From NCBI GenBank assembly GCA_947624465.1, contig CANQKJ010000009.1, positions 1 to 22,840 of the forward strand: 22,840 nt of DNA. Direction: 5' to 3'. The notes beneath the pieces were generated by a model. It had not been told where the DNA came from and ran no database searches. It saw only the letters and a program-made list of their open reading frames with translations. Positions within the stretch are counted from its first letter, which is position 1. Each line of letters starts with the position of its first letter. The position numbers were made by a program, and so were the translations under genes. Positions 15,272 to 22,840 of the stretch are shown piece by piece. This DNA is from an uncultured Oscillospiraceae bacterium (GTDB taxonomy: Bacteria; Bacillota; Clostridia; Oscillospirales; Oscillospiraceae).

Positions 15272-15310
15272 AAAAAAATCGGGGCGCGGAGGTCATCCCT
15301 CCGCGCCCCG
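15272..15310 (-). terminator. Terminator of xpaC-like gene
   Basis: A 13-bp perfect stem (arms 15280-15292 and 15298-15310), 5-base loop, then T7 on the minus strand (plus 15272-15278). It starts 6 bases past the xpaC-like stop and separates that transcript from the tRNA-Pro promoter. Confidence 0.9.
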
Positions 15311-15315
15311 CATGA

Positions 15316-16689
15316 TTACAGGGTCATGGTCATATCGTCGCCGCCGGACAGGCCGTCCTTTTTCAGCATATTCTCCAGCACCTCCACGTCGGAGGTGATG
15401 TCCATGGCGTCGTCCCGGAACAGCTTGTCGAGCTGCTTCTCAAACCCGGCCACCACCTGGTCCATCATCCCCTCGATGCGGGCCTTGGCGGCGGAAATGT
15501 TCTCCCCCTCGATGCCCTGGGCGTCCAGCTGGGCGTAAGCCCGGAGGATCTTCAGGGTGGTGGGCAGATAGTAGTTCAGAAAAGAGCGCAGCTGGGCCTC
15601 CCGGTCCGGGTGGGCCTTCTGATAGGTCAGGATCTTCCGGGTGATCTCCTCGATGCGGTCGATCTTGGCGGACATGGCCTCGTCGGGGATGGCGTCGTTC
15701 ACCTGGCGGATCTGGCGGAGGATATCGTCCTCCCGGGCCTCCGCCTGCTTCGCGGTTTCCCGGGGAGGGGCCTCCTCCCGCCGGGTCTCGTGGTAGCCCA
15801 TCTCGGTGAGGAACAGCCTGCCCTCGGCCAGATCGATGTAGCCGGTGGGCAGATAGCCCTTGGCCAGCATCCGCCGCAGGTCCTTGCAGAGCTTGTCGAC
15901 GGGCACCCCGAAGTTGGCCGCCATATGGGCCAGGGAGACCTCCCGGTTGGCGCCGATATAGCCCAGATAGCTGGCGTAGCGCTCCGCCCGGCGGCGCTTG
16001 CCCACGCCGCCCAGCACCATTCCGATCCCGCCGGCGGCAAAGGCCAGCAGGAGCAGCAGCCCCGCCAGGTCTCCGAAACTGAAGACGCCCCTGATCTCGT
16101 CCAGCATGGCGATGGAGCCGATGCCGTTTCCGACGGCCATGATGCCGCCGCCGATCATCAGCCCCGTGCTGCCTTTGGCCTCCGCCTGGGCACGGCCCAG
16201 CATGGCGTCCCACTTGGAGCGGACGTTCCAGCCGTCCTCCCCCTTCTGCTGTTTCCGCTGGGCGGTCCGGGCTGTCTGAGCCTGGGCGGCCCTGCTCTGG
16301 GCCGTTTTGACCTCCCGGGCCGCGTCCTTTCCCATGCCCGCGAAGTCCCGGCCCATGTTCACAAAGGCGTCCTTCACCTGGCCGGCGGCCCGGCGGACGT
16401 CGCTCTTATAGGCGTTCCTCTGGTCCTGGCTCATGGCGTTCATCTTGCGCACGAACCAGACCACCGAGATGATCTTGGTGAGGATGGATGGGCACAGGAA
16501 CAGGATGCCCATGGCGATCCAGTCCCCCCAGCCGCTGCCTCCCTTCCGGGAGGCGGGAGGCTTGGGCGGCTGATACTGAGGGCCGCCATAGCCGTAATCA
16601 TAGCGGTAGCCGGGACCGCCCTGCCGGCTGGGGCCGCTGTTTCCCTGGGAGCCGGGTCCGTCTGTCCCGTACCGCCGGTCCTCCGCCAT
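15316..16689 (-). CDS. XpaC-domain membrane protein (5-bromo-4-chloroindolyl phosphate hydrolysis family)
   Basis: A 457-residue protein of unknown function. Residues 1-56 are a Gly/Tyr/Pro-rich low-complexity tail, then a hydrophobic segment at 57-80. A basic, Ala/Gln-rich helical stretch (about 100-150) follows, then two hydrophobic segments (about 175-196 and 205-229). Residues 236-300 (YASYLGYIGAN to GRLFL) look like a winged-helix fold. The C-terminus, about 355-457, matches the XpaC family: NYYLPTTLKILRAYAQLD, GENI, and a VLENMLKKDGL end. The XpaC name comes from a Bacillus phenotype, not a known reaction. Many Clostridia encode XpaC beside TelA (toxic anion resistance); no telA is in reach here. 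ATG 16689 follows AAAGGGGGG. It is divergent from spoIIID. Confidence 0.82.
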   Translation of the reverse strand: MAEDRRYGTDGPGSQGNSGPSRQGGPGYRYDYGYGGPQYQPPKPPASRKGGSGWGDWIAMGILFLCPSILTKIISVVWFVRKMNAMSQDQRNAYKSDVRRAAGQVKDAFVNMGRDFAGMGKDAAREVKTAQSRAAQAQTARTAQRKQQKGEDGWNVRSKWDAMLGRAQAEAKGSTGLMIGGGIMAVGNGIGSIAMLDEIRGVFSFGDLAGLLLLLAFAAGGIGMVLGGVGKRRRAERYASYLGYIGANREVSLAHMAANFGVPVDKLCKDLRRMLAKGYLPTGYIDLAEGRLFLTEMGYHETRREEAPPRETAKQAEAREDDILRQIRQVNDAIPDEAMSAKIDRIEEITRKILTYQKAHPDREAQLRSFLNYYLPTTLKILRAYAQLDAQGIEGENISAAKARIEGMMDQVVAGFEKQLDKLFRDDAMDITSDVEVLENMLKKDGLSGGDDMTMTL

Positions 16690-16731
16690 GGCTGCCCCCC
16701 CTTTCGCTGTCTGTTCGCCCGTGGCCCTCTT

Positions 16732-16770
16732 ATTATATACTTTCGGAAGTTGGCTGTAAATAACCAACTT
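16732..16770 (-). promoter_or_regulatory. Promoter of xpaC-like gene with inverted repeat over the -35
   Basis: Minus strand -35 TTTACA (plus 16755-16760), 17-bp spacer, perfect TATAAT (plus 16732-16737). A 7-bp inverted repeat AAGTTGG 16747-16753 / CCAACTT 16764-16770 encloses the -35 box, a position typical of a repressor site. Confidence 0.6.
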
Positions 16771-16807
16771 TTTTAATTTTTCATGAATCCCCACCCCCGC
16801 CGCCGTC

Positions 16808-16837
16808 ACATAATCCCCCGCCGCCCGGCATATAAAT
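16808..16837 (+). promoter_or_regulatory. Sigma-E-like promoter of spoIIID
   Basis: ACATAAT at 16808-16814, a 14-bp spacer and CATATAAAT at 16829-16837 resemble the sigma-E pattern (-35 near ATATT, -10 near CATACAAT, 14-15 bp apart). No vegetative promoter is evident here. In Bacillus subtilis spoIIID is transcribed by sigma-E, so this fits. Confidence 0.55.
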
Positions 16838-16864
16838 CACCAGACCACAGCGGGGAGTGTTTTT

Positions 16865-17113
16865 GTGAAAGGGAACATGGAAGAGCGCGCCCGAGACTTG
16901 GCGCTGTACATCATCGAAAACCGGGCCACCGTACGGAGCGCGGCCCGGAAATTCGGCATCAGCAAATCCACGGTACATAAGGATCTGAGCGAGCGTCTGC
17001 CCGCCATCAACCACTCCCTTTACGACCAGGTAAAGGCCATTCTGGACGAAAACAAGGCCGAGCGCCACATCCGGGGCGGCATCGCCACCCGGAGAAAATA
17101 CAAGGGCGTCTGA
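16865..17113 (+). CDS. spoIIID: Sporulation transcriptional regulator SpoIIID
   Basis: A small DNA-binding protein that adjusts mother-cell gene expression during sporulation under sigma-E and sigma-K. The 82 residues contain a helix-turn-helix, TVRSAARKFGISKSTVHKD at residues 22-40, nearly identical to the family motif. They continue with LSERLP and the C-terminal basic stretch RHIRGGIATRRKYKG that contacts DNA. The GTG start at 16865 follows GGGGAG at 7 bases and gives the same eight-residue lead before the ER as the Bacillus protein; ATG 16877 would be too close to its ribosome site. It lies alone between a sigma-E-like promoter and a strong terminator. Confidence 0.96.
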   Translation: MKGNMEERARDLALYIIENRATVRSAARKFGISKSTVHKDLSERLPAINHSLYDQVKAILDENKAERHIRGGIATRRKYKGV

Positions 17114-17118
17114 GAGAC

Positions 17119-17153
17119 GGGACCGCGGCGGACGCCGCGGTCCCACGCTTTTT
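17119..17153 (+). terminator. Terminator of spoIIID
   Basis: A perfect 11-bp GC stem (arms 17119-17129 and 17134-17144), 4-base loop, then ACGC and T5 at 17149-17153. Confidence 0.9.
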
Positions 17154-17213
17154 CCCCGCCGAAGCGGCCGCCCTTTTGATACCAAATTGTAACCATTTTT
17201 TGTGGGATTTTCC

Positions 17214-17242
17214 TTGCTCAAATCAAAATATAGTGGTAAAAT
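17214..17242 (+). promoter_or_regulatory. Promoter of vanW-like gene
   Basis: -35 TTGCTC 17214-17219, 17-bp spacer, -10 TAAAAT 17237-17242 preceded by TGG. A leader of about 65 nt leads to AGGAGG 17302-17307. Confidence 0.65.
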
Positions 17243-17315
17243 ACTTGCGATTATGTATACCCCTTGTGTTTTTCGCATTTCTCTTTTTGCAATCCCCCTT
17301 TAGGAGGCCGCGGAC

Positions 17316-19259
17316 ATGGAAGACTCCAAAGTGACGCATCGGAAAAGAATACTCATCCCCCTCATCATCCTCGCCGTGGCGGCCGCCCTGGCCGCCGCCA
17401 CGGCGGGGGCGTATCTGGGGCTGTGCCGCTGGGTCCAGACGAACGGCAGGCTGCTGCCCGGCGTGACCGTTGTGGACGACAAGGGCGCGGTGGTGGCCGA
17501 TCTGGGCAAAGCCCCCCTGGACGCCGCCGAGAGCGAGCTGACGCACAAAATGGACCGGCAGCTGGAGACGCAGAAGCTCACCATCCGGTACGGGCAGGGG
17601 CACACCGCCACCCTGGCCGGCGCGGACCAGACCTCCCGGCTCATCGATCACTCCCCCCTCGCCGTGCTGGACAAGGCCATGGCCGACAAAGAGAGCCAGC
17701 CCTTTTGGAAGCTGGGCGCCCTGTGGCTGGGCATGGTGAAGGAACCCGTATCCATCCCCCTGTCCACCGCCAAGCTGACCGAAGAGGGCCGGCAGGCCGC
17801 GGACGACATGGCGCAGAAGATCGCCCGGGAGCTGTATGTGGCTCCGGTGGAGGCCGCCTGCACGGTGGATGAGGAGAACGTCACCGTGGTCAAGGGCACC
17901 GACGGGCAGGAGGTGGATGCCGGAGCGCTGGCGGAGGACATTTGCGCCGCCCTTCTCGCCGGCGGCGAACAGCTCAGCGTCCAGACCCGGACCGTCCCCT
18001 GCCAGGAGATCACCGCCGACGCGCTCAACGACCTGGTCTATGTGGAGCCTCAGCCCCCCGTCAAGGACGAGAACGGCAATATGGTCCCCGCCGTCATCGG
18101 CGTCTCCATCGATATCCCCTCCGCCCAGGAGGCGCTGGACGCCATCGGCCCCGGCGAGAGCTGCTCCATTCCCCTGGTGTTCACCTCCCCCAAGATCGAA
18201 AACGGCGGCAGCGGCACCCAGGACAACCCCTATGCCGAGGGCATCTATTACAACGATCTGCTGGCCACCGTCACCACCAACCTGGACGGCGTGGCCACCC
18301 GCTCCCACAACGTGGGCGTGGCCGCCCAGTCCTGCAACGGCGCCATCATCGCCCCCGGCGCCACCTTCTCCTACCTGCGGACCATCGGCGACCCCTCCCT
18401 GGCCAACGGCTATCAGCAGTCCACCGGCTATCAGGGCGGCTTGACCGTGGATATGGTGGGCGGCGGCATCTGCCAGGTGTCCTCCTCCCTCTACTACTGC
18501 GCGGTGTACTCCAATCTGGAGATCGTCCGGCGGGCGGCCCACGCCTTCGCCACCGGCTATATCCCCAACGGGCTGGACGCCACCGTCTACTACCCCTCCT
18601 TGGACTTCCAGTTCCGCAACAACACCGGCTATCCCATCAAGGTGGTGTCCTATACCACCGGCGGCGCCTGGGGCACCCTCACCGTCCGGCTGTACGGCAC
18701 CAACCCAGACGGCCACTACGTGAAGACGGAGCGCTACACCACCTCCACCACCGAGTGGGAGACCGTCTACAAGCCCGACCCCACCATCCCCCAGGGCACT
18801 ACCAAGGTGGATGTGACCCCCTACACCGGCTATGAGGTGGACGTGTACCGCCTGGTGTACTCCCGGAGCGGCGCCCTGCTCTCCCGGACCTTTGAAAACC
18901 ACAGCCGGTACGCCAAGCGGGACAAGGTGATCCTCTACAACCCCGCCGACTCCGGCCCCTGGGGCGAGGGCGTTCCCGAGCCGCCCGCCTCCGAACCCCC
19001 TGTGACCGAACCGCCCGTCTCCGAGCCGCCCGTGACCGAACCGCCGGTGGTCTCCGATCCTCCTGTGAGCGAGCCCCCGGTGAGCGACCCTCCCGTGAGC
19101 GAGCCCCCGGCGGTAACGGACCCGCCCGCGGAGAGCGAGCCTCCCGCCACGGAGGAGCCCCAGCCCCAGCCCTCGGAGGAACCGGGACCCGAACCCACGC
19201 AGGAGCCGGAGCCTGTGCCGGAGCAGCCGGAGGGCCCCGCCCCTGAGGAGGCCGTCTGA
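17316..19259 (+). CDS. VanW-family surface protein with proline-rich C-terminal tail
   Basis: A 647-residue cell-envelope protein. Residues 11-36 form a signal anchor after a basic start. About 45-290 resemble the putative peptidoglycan-binding (YoaR-type) modules common in VanW proteins. The VanW domain is at about 311-447, with GGGICQVSSSLY near 382-393. Residues about 472-543 look like a G5-type beta domain. From residue 549 on is a tail of PPVSE / PPVTE / PPVSD repeats that becomes Gln/Glu/Pro-rich. There is no LPxTG-like sorting signal, so the protein is tied to the membrane only by its N-terminus. VanW takes its name from a vancomycin-resistance cluster, but its role is unknown and it does not itself imply resistance. 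The DUF2461 gene starts 3 bp after its stop. Confidence 0.92.
   Translation: MEDSKVTHRKRILIPLIILAVAAALAAATAGAYLGLCRWVQTNGRLLPGVTVVDDKGAVVADLGKAPLDAAESELTHKMDRQLETQKLTIRYGQGHTATLAGADQTSRLIDHSPLAVLDKAMADKESQPFWKLGALWLGMVKEPVSIPLSTAKLTEEGRQAADDMAQKIARELYVAPVEAACTVDEENVTVVKGTDGQEVDAGALAEDICAALLAGGEQLSVQTRTVPCQEITADALNDLVYVEPQPPVKDENGNMVPAVIGVSIDIPSAQEALDAIGPGESCSIPLVFTSPKIENGGSGTQDNPYAEGIYYNDLLATVTTNLDGVATRSHNVGVAAQSCNGAIIAPGATFSYLRTIGDPSLANGYQQSTGYQGGLTVDMVGGGICQVSSSLYYCAVYSNLEIVRRAAHAFATGYIPNGLDATVYYPSLDFQFRNNTGYPIKVVSYTTGGAWGTLTVRLYGTNPDGHYVKTERYTTSTTEWETVYKPDPTIPQGTTKVDVTPYTGYEVDVYRLVYSRSGALLSRTFENHSRYAKRDKVILYNPADSGPWGEGVPEPPASEPPVTEPPVSEPPVTEPPVVSDPPVSEPPVSDPPVSEPPAVTDPPAESEPPATEEPQPQPSEEPGPEPTQEPEPVPEQPEGPAPEEAV
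18964..19140 (+). repeat. Proline-rich short repeats in VanW-family tail
   Basis: Reiterated 15-bp-like units coding for EPPVS, EPPVT and DPPVS. Synonymous codons vary between copies, so selection seems to act on the protein. It is probably an extended wall-spanning segment. Confidence 0.75.
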
Positions 19260-19262
19260 GCC

Positions 19263-19946
19263 ATGTTCCAGGGTTTTACACAGGAGACGGTGGACTTCAT
19301 GTGGGGGATCCGCTTCAACAACGAGCGGAGCTGGTTCGAACCCCGCAAGGCGGACTACCAGACATATTTCCTGGGGCCCATGAAGGATCTGGCCGCCCAG
19401 TGCCAGGCCGCCATGCTGGACCGGTTCCCCAAATGCCAGTTGAACATAAAGGTCTCCCGCATCTACCGGGACGCCCGGCGGCTCTTCGGCCGGGGCCCCT
19501 ACAAGGACCATCTTTGGTTCTCCCTGTTCCGCTGGAAGAACGAGTCCGACGGCGGCCACCCGGTGCTTTGGTTCGAGCTGGCCCCGGAGCAGTGGAGCTA
19601 TGGCATGGGCTTCTATGCCGCCGACCCGGTGATCATGGAGAAATTCCGGGCCCGGATGGACCGGGACTACAGGCCCATGCTGCGGCTGGCGAACAAGCTC
19701 GCCAAACAGAGCGAATTCGTGCTGGACGGCCCCGAGTACGCCCGGAAGAAGGCCCCGCCCCATCCCAAACTGCTGAGCTGGTACAACAAGAGGTCCCTGG
19801 ACCTCGGCCACAGCGAGGCGCTGACCGATCTCATCTACTCCCCCGCCCTGGCCGACCGGCTCATCGAGGGCTTCACCTTCCTGATGCCCTACTACGACTA
19901 CTTCTCCACCCTCTGGGCCGACCCCGACCCGAGGGAACCGGTATAA
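19263..19946 (+). CDS. DUF2461 domain-containing protein
   Basis: A 227-residue cytoplasmic protein of the DUF2461 family, function unknown. Family features seen: a start FTQETVDFMWGIRFNNERSW, then VSRIYRDARRLFGRGPYKDHLWF near residues 64-86 with the conserved Arg and Lys-Asp-His, and YGMGFYAADP near 113-122. No membrane segment or signal is visible. The ATG lies 3 bp after the VanW stop, with GAGGAGG inside the end of that gene, so the two are likely cotranscribed and translationally coupled. The pairing gives no clear functional clue. Confidence 0.9.
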   Translation: MFQGFTQETVDFMWGIRFNNERSWFEPRKADYQTYFLGPMKDLAAQCQAAMLDRFPKCQLNIKVSRIYRDARRLFGRGPYKDHLWFSLFRWKNESDGGHPVLWFELAPEQWSYGMGFYAADPVIMEKFRARMDRDYRPMLRLANKLAKQSEFVLDGPEYARKKAPPHPKLLSWYNKRSLDLGHSEALTDLIYSPALADRLIEGFTFLMPYYDYFSTLWADPDPREPV

Positions 19947-19950
19947 CGTG

Positions 19951-19981
19951 AAAGAGGCCGCCCGTCGGGCGGCCTCTTTTT
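19951..19981. terminator. Terminator after DUF2461 gene
   Basis: A 13-bp perfect stem (19951-19963 with 19967-19979) with a 3-base loop, followed by a T-run to 19981 on the plus strand. The minus strand has a short TTT, so it can also end the convergent UPF0210 operon, whose stop is at 20001. Confidence 0.88.
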
Positions 19982-20000
19982 GCGGAAAACCGTTTCGCGC

Positions 20001-21359
20001 TCAGTTCTTCAGGCTGTTCATGGGGGCCGGGATGCGGCCACCTCTGGCGATGAACGCCTCGGCGCTCTCGGGATGGACGGGCATCACGGGAGCGGAGCCC
20101 AGCAGGCCGCCGAACTCCACCGTTTCCCCGACTTTCTTGCCGGGGGCGGGGATGATGCGCACGGCGGTGGTCTTCTGGTTGATCATGCCGATGGCGGCCT
20201 CGTCGGCGATGATGGCGGCCACGGTGGAGGCGGGGGTGTCGCCGGGGACGGCGATCATATCCAGCCCCACCGAACACACGCAGGTCATGGCCTCCAGCTT
20301 GTCCAGGGTGAGGACGCCGCTTTGCGCGGCGGCGATCATGCCCTCGTCCTCGCTGACGGGGATGAAAGCGCCGGACAGGCCCCCCACGCTGGAGGAGGCC
20401 ATCACGCCGCCCTTTTTCACCGCGTCGTTGAGCAGGGCCAGGGCCGCCGTGGTGCCGTGGGTCCCGCAGGTCTCCAGGCCCATCTCCTCCAAAATGCGGG
20501 CCACGCTGTCCCCGACGGCGGGGGTGGGGGCCAGGGACAGGTCCACGATGCCGAAGGGGACCCCCAGCCGGGCGCTGGCCTCTCTCGCCACCAGCTGGCC
20601 CATCCGGGTCACCTGGAAGGCGGTCTTTTTCACCGTCTCGGCCACCACGTCGAAGGGCTGGCCCCGCACCTTTTTCAGGGCGTGGTGGACCACGCCGGGG
20701 CCGGAGACCCCCACGTTGATGACCCGCTCGGCCTCGCCCACGCCGTGGAAGGCGCCCGCCATAAAGGGGTTGTCCTCCACCGCGTTGCAGAACACCACCA
20801 GCTTGGCGCAGCCGAAGCCGCCCCGGTCCGCCGTACGCTCCGCCGCGGCCTTGACGGTCTCCCCCATGAGGCCCACCGCGTCCATGTTGATGCCCGCCCT
20901 GGTGGAGCCCACGTTGACGCTGGCGCACACCATGCCGGTGACGGCCAGGGCCTCCGGGATGGAGGCGATGAGCTTTCTGTCCGCCGCCGTCATCCCCTTC
21001 TGCACCAGGGCGGAGAACCCGCCGATGAAGTTGACCCCCACCGCCCTGGCGGCCTCGTCCATGGCTTTGGCGAAGGGAACGTAGTCCGGGCAGTCCGACG
21101 CCCCGGCCACCAGCGCCATGGGGGTAACGGAGATGCGCTTGTTCACGATGGGGATGCCGAACTCCGCCTCGATGTCCTCCCCGGTCCTGACCAGGTTTTG
21201 GGCGGAGGCGGCGATCTTGTCGTAGATCTTCCGGCAGGCGGCCTTCGGGTCGGGGTCGCAGCAGTCCAGCAGGGACACCCCCATGGTGATGGTGCGCACG
21301 TCCAGGTGCTCCTGATCGATCATGTGGATGGTGCTGAGAATGTCGGTATTATTCAGCAT
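20001..21359 (-). CDS. UPF0210 / PFL-family protein (DUF711)
   Basis: A 452-residue cytoplasmic protein of UPF0210, widely conserved in Firmicutes and archaea, function unknown. Full family length, starting [26 protein letters not shown]. Conserved glycine-rich stretches include [25 protein letters not shown] and [16 protein letters not shown]. Its fold is related to glycyl-radical enzymes such as pyruvate formate-lyase, but I see no glycyl-radical loop, so activity is open. It is always found beside a small ACT protein, as here (50 bp upstream). A ribosome site AGAGAGG precedes the ATG. Confidence 0.94.
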   Translation of the reverse strand: MLNNTDILSTIHMIDQEHLDVRTITMGVSLLDCCDPDPKAACRKIYDKIAASAQNLVRTGEDIEAEFGIPIVNKRISVTPMALVAGASDCPDYVPFAKAMDEAARAVGVNFIGGFSALVQKGMTAADRKLIASIPEALAVTGMVCASVNVGSTRAGINMDAVGLMGETVKAAAERTADRGGFGCAKLVVFCNAVEDNPFMAGAFHGVGEAERVINVGVSGPGVVHHALKKVRGQPFDVVAETVKKTAFQVTRMGQLVAREASARLGVPFGIVDLSLAPTPAVGDSVARILEEMGLETCGTHGTTAALALLNDAVKKGGVMASSSVGGLSGAFIPVSEDEGMIAAAQSGVLTLDKLEAMTCVCSVGLDMIAVPGDTPASTVAAIIADEAAIGMINQKTTAVRIIPAPGKKVGETVEFGGLLGSAPVMPVHPESAEAFIARGGRIPAPMNSLKN

Positions 21360-21409
21360 ACGGGAACCTCTCTGTTCGCATTGTCACGCTTCGCCTGTCC
21401 GCGGCGCGC

Positions 21410-21679
21410 TCAAATCTTGTGCATGGCGTCAAAAATATCCTCCCGCTGGATGCGGATGTCCAGCCCCCGCTCCTGTCCGGCGGCGGCCAGCTCCTCCCGC
21501 AGCCGGGCAAAGGGCACGGTGGCGGCGGAGACGTCCACCAGCATGATCATGGTGAAGTACTCCTGGAGCACGGTCTGGCTGATGTCCAGCACGTTGACGT
21601 TTTTCCCGCTGAGCAGGGCGCACACGGCGGCGATGATGCCCACGGTGTCCCTGCCGATGACGGTGACGATAGCCCGCAT
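21410..21679 (-). CDS. ACT-domain protein (UPF0237)
   Basis: An 89-residue stand-alone ACT domain. It starts with VTVIGRDTVGIIAAVCALLSG-type strand-helix, then the second half VNVLDISQTV and EYFTMIMLVD. The C-terminal extension (IRIQREDIFDAMHKI) is typical of UPF0237. ACT domains bind amino acids or other small ligands and commonly act as sensors; this family is the usual partner of UPF0210. The ATG follows AAGGAGG. It is second in the operon, 22 bp after the yfbR-like gene. Confidence 0.92.
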   Translation of the reverse strand: MRAIVTVIGRDTVGIIAAVCALLSGKNVNVLDISQTVLQEYFTMIMLVDVSAATVPFARLREELAAAGQERGLDIRIQREDIFDAMHKI

Positions 21680-21701
21680 AGCGTTGTCCTCCTTGTGGTG
21701 A

Positions 21702-22277
21702 TTATCCCAGGTCGTCCAGGGTGAGCAGGAAGGCCCCGGCCAGGTTGTCCAGGAACCAGTCCGCCTCCTCCATGCCCATGGCCCGCAGGGCGGCCAGGGT
21801 CTCGTGGGCCGCCCGGTTGAACTCGGTGTTGCCGGCCTTCTGCTCCTCCCGGCACTTGAGGTAGGCGGCCAGCTTGTCCGCCGCTTTCACATAGGGGCGG
21901 ACGGTCTCGTCGCTCTCCCGGATGAGCGGCTCATAGACGGCGGACAGCTCCCGGGGCAGCATGGACAGCAGCTTGTCCTGGGCCACCGCCTCCACCGCCT
22001 TATAGGCGTTTTTCAGCTCCGGGTTGTAGTATTTGATGGGGGTGGGCATATCCCCGGTGATGATCTCGGGCGCGTCGTGGAACAGGGCGGCGGCGGCGGC
22101 CCGGTCCGGGTCCACGTCCTTGTGGAACACCTCCCTGCCGATGGCGGCCAGGGCGTGGGCCAGCACCGCCACCTCGTAGGAGTGCTCCTCCACGTTCTCA
22201 CTGCGGGTATTGCGCATCAGCGCCCACCGGGCGATGTACCGCATACGAAAAATGTACGCGAAAAAATTGTAAGCCAT
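21702..22277 (-). CDS. yfbR: HD-domain 5'-(deoxy)nucleotidase, YfbR type
   Basis: Dephosphorylates dNMPs or NMPs in the cytoplasm with a divalent metal in an HD fold. The 191 residues match the family (E. coli YfbR is about 199). RW at 17-18, H32, H67-D68, E71, D76 and the later Asp in KAADKLAAYLK (about 134) correspond to the catalytic and metal ligands of YfbR. ATG 22277 was preferred because GGAGG is 5 bases upstream; a TTG at 22292 in frame lies before that site. It is first in an operon with the ACT and UPF0210 genes. Confidence 0.9.
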   Translation of the reverse strand: MAYNFFAYIFRMRYIARWALMRNTRSENVEEHSYEVAVLAHALAAIGREVFHKDVDPDRAAAAALFHDAPEIITGDMPTPIKYYNPELKNAYKAVEAVAQDKLLSMLPRELSAVYEPLIRESDETVRPYVKAADKLAAYLKCREEQKAGNTEFNRAAHETLAALRAMGMEEADWFLDNLAGAFLLTLDDLG

Positions 22278-22319
22278 GTCGTCCTCCGGCAATTCACTCT
22301 ATACTTTTGGGGCGGGAAT

Positions 22320-22355
22320 TGTTATAATCATATAATATCAGACGAGAAAAAACAA
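22320..22355. promoter_or_regulatory. Overlapping divergent promoters of yfbR operon and mtaB
   Basis: Minus strand: -35 TTGTTT (plus 22350-22355), 17 bp, -10 TATGAT (plus 22327-22332). Plus strand: an extended -10 TGTTATAAT at 22320-22328 and a second TATAAT at 22331-22336, both without a clear -35. The region is very AT-rich. The two promoters overlap, so they may interfere. Confidence 0.5.
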
Positions 22356-22368
22356 GAGGGACTATCGT

Positions 22369-22840
22369 ATGAAGGTCGCAATTTATACCCTGGGCTGCAA
22401 GGTGAACCAGTATGAGACCCAGGCCATGGAGCGGGAACTGCTCCGCCGGGGGCACGAGCTGGCGGACTTTAGCGGCCCCGCCGACGCCTACATTGTCAAC
22501 ACCTGCACCGTCACCGCCGTCAGCGACAAGAAGTGCCGCAACCTCATCCGCCGGGCCAGAAAAATGGCCCCGGACGGGGTGGTGGCCGTGTGCGGCTGTT
22601 ACGCCCAGACCGACCCCGCCGCCGTGGCCGCCCTTGGGGTGGACCTGGTGGCCGGCTCCGGGGGGCGGATGGACTTCCTGGACCGGCTGGAGGAACAGCT
22701 CAAAGCCCGCGCCCCCCAGGTGGTGGCGGTGGACGACGCCATGAGACGCCGCGCCTTCGAGCGGCTCCCCGCCGGCGGCCTTGCCGACCGGACCCGGGCC
22801 ATGCTCAAGGTGGAGGACGGCTGTGTCAACTTCTGCGCCT
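22369..22840 (+). CDS. mtaB: tRNA (t6A37) methylthiotransferase MtaB, N-terminal part
   Basis: Radical-SAM enzyme that adds a methylthio group to t6A at position 37 of ANN-decoding tRNAs. The visible 157 codons start MKVAIYTLGCKVNQYETQAM, diagnostic for MtaB over MiaB and RimO. The N-terminal [4Fe-4S] cluster cysteines are C10, C46 and C77. The window ends inside the radical-SAM motif region (VEDGCVNFCA, the start of CxxxCxxC). A weak GAGGGA ribosome site precedes ATG 22369. The rest of the gene is outside. Confidence 0.96.
   Translation, partial: MKVAIYTLGCKVNQYETQAMERELLRRGHELADFSGPADAYIVNTCTVTAVSDKKCRNLIRRARKMAPDGVVAVCGCYAQTDPAAVAALGVDLVAGSGGRMDFLDRLEEQLKARAPQVVAVDDAMRRRAFERLPAGGLADRTRAMLKVEDGCVNFCA

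Noticed and set aside
17223..19811. Minus-strand open frame, 862 codons, Gly/His/Val-rich
   Set aside because: It mirrors the VanW and DUF2461 genes, which have recognised domains, promoter and ribosome sites.

Overview
The window comes from a GC-rich, endospore-forming member of the Clostridia. The best guess is the Oscillospiraceae (Flavonifractor / Lawsonibacter / Pseudoflavonifractor type). This rests on a recognisable SpoIIID with a sigma-E-like promoter, strong AGGAGG-type ribosome binding sites, TTGnnn-N17-TATAAT promoters, and families typical of gut Clostridia (an XdhD-like FeS-Mo fused molybdenum hydroxylase, VanW, XpaC, the UPF0210/ACT pair). The assignment is inference; no 16S rRNA gene is present. 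The window looks like core or household chromosome: I see no transposase, phage gene, CRISPR array or defence island.

Layout. (1) 1-5826, purine salvage and catabolism: an incomplete molybdenum hydroxylase with fused 2Fe-2S and Mo domains, its FAD subunit, a divergent MocA/YgfJ-like nucleotidyltransferase, an NCS2 purine permease, and divergent xanthine phosphoribosyltransferase. Together they would import xanthine or urate, salvage xanthine to XMP, or oxidise/reduce purines with a Mo enzyme. (2) 5944-7727: a ZIP metal transporter and, convergent to it, a stand-alone homocysteine S-methyltransferase. (3) 7977-9875: glycogen synthase carrying an unusual lysine/alanine/proline-rich N-terminal tail built from six 39-bp tandem repeats, with a possible internal start that would yield a normal-sized enzyme. 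(4) 9961-14717: an SDR epimerase and SIMPL-domain operon, a MutT-type Nudix hydrolase, CorA, and a MATE exporter. (5) 14718-15315: a gene-poor stretch with tRNA-Pro(TGG) and about 275 bp of degenerate tandem repeats in which three hairpins recur with different, compensating stem sequences. (6) 15316-19946: an XpaC-domain membrane protein, divergent spoIIID, then a VanW-family surface protein with a proline-rich tail and a closely linked DUF2461 gene. (7) 20001-22277: an operon yfbR-like 5'-nucleotidase / ACT-domain protein / UPF0210. (8) 22369-end: the start of mtaB, a tRNA methylthiotransferase, cut by the window edge.

Most gene pairs are separated by perfect-stem terminators, several acting in both directions between convergent genes. 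The observations most worth a second look are the repeat array beside tRNA-Pro, the tailed GlgA with a candidate internal start, and the matching inverted repeats in the two divergent intergenic regions of the purine cluster. None of them amounts to a proven new system.
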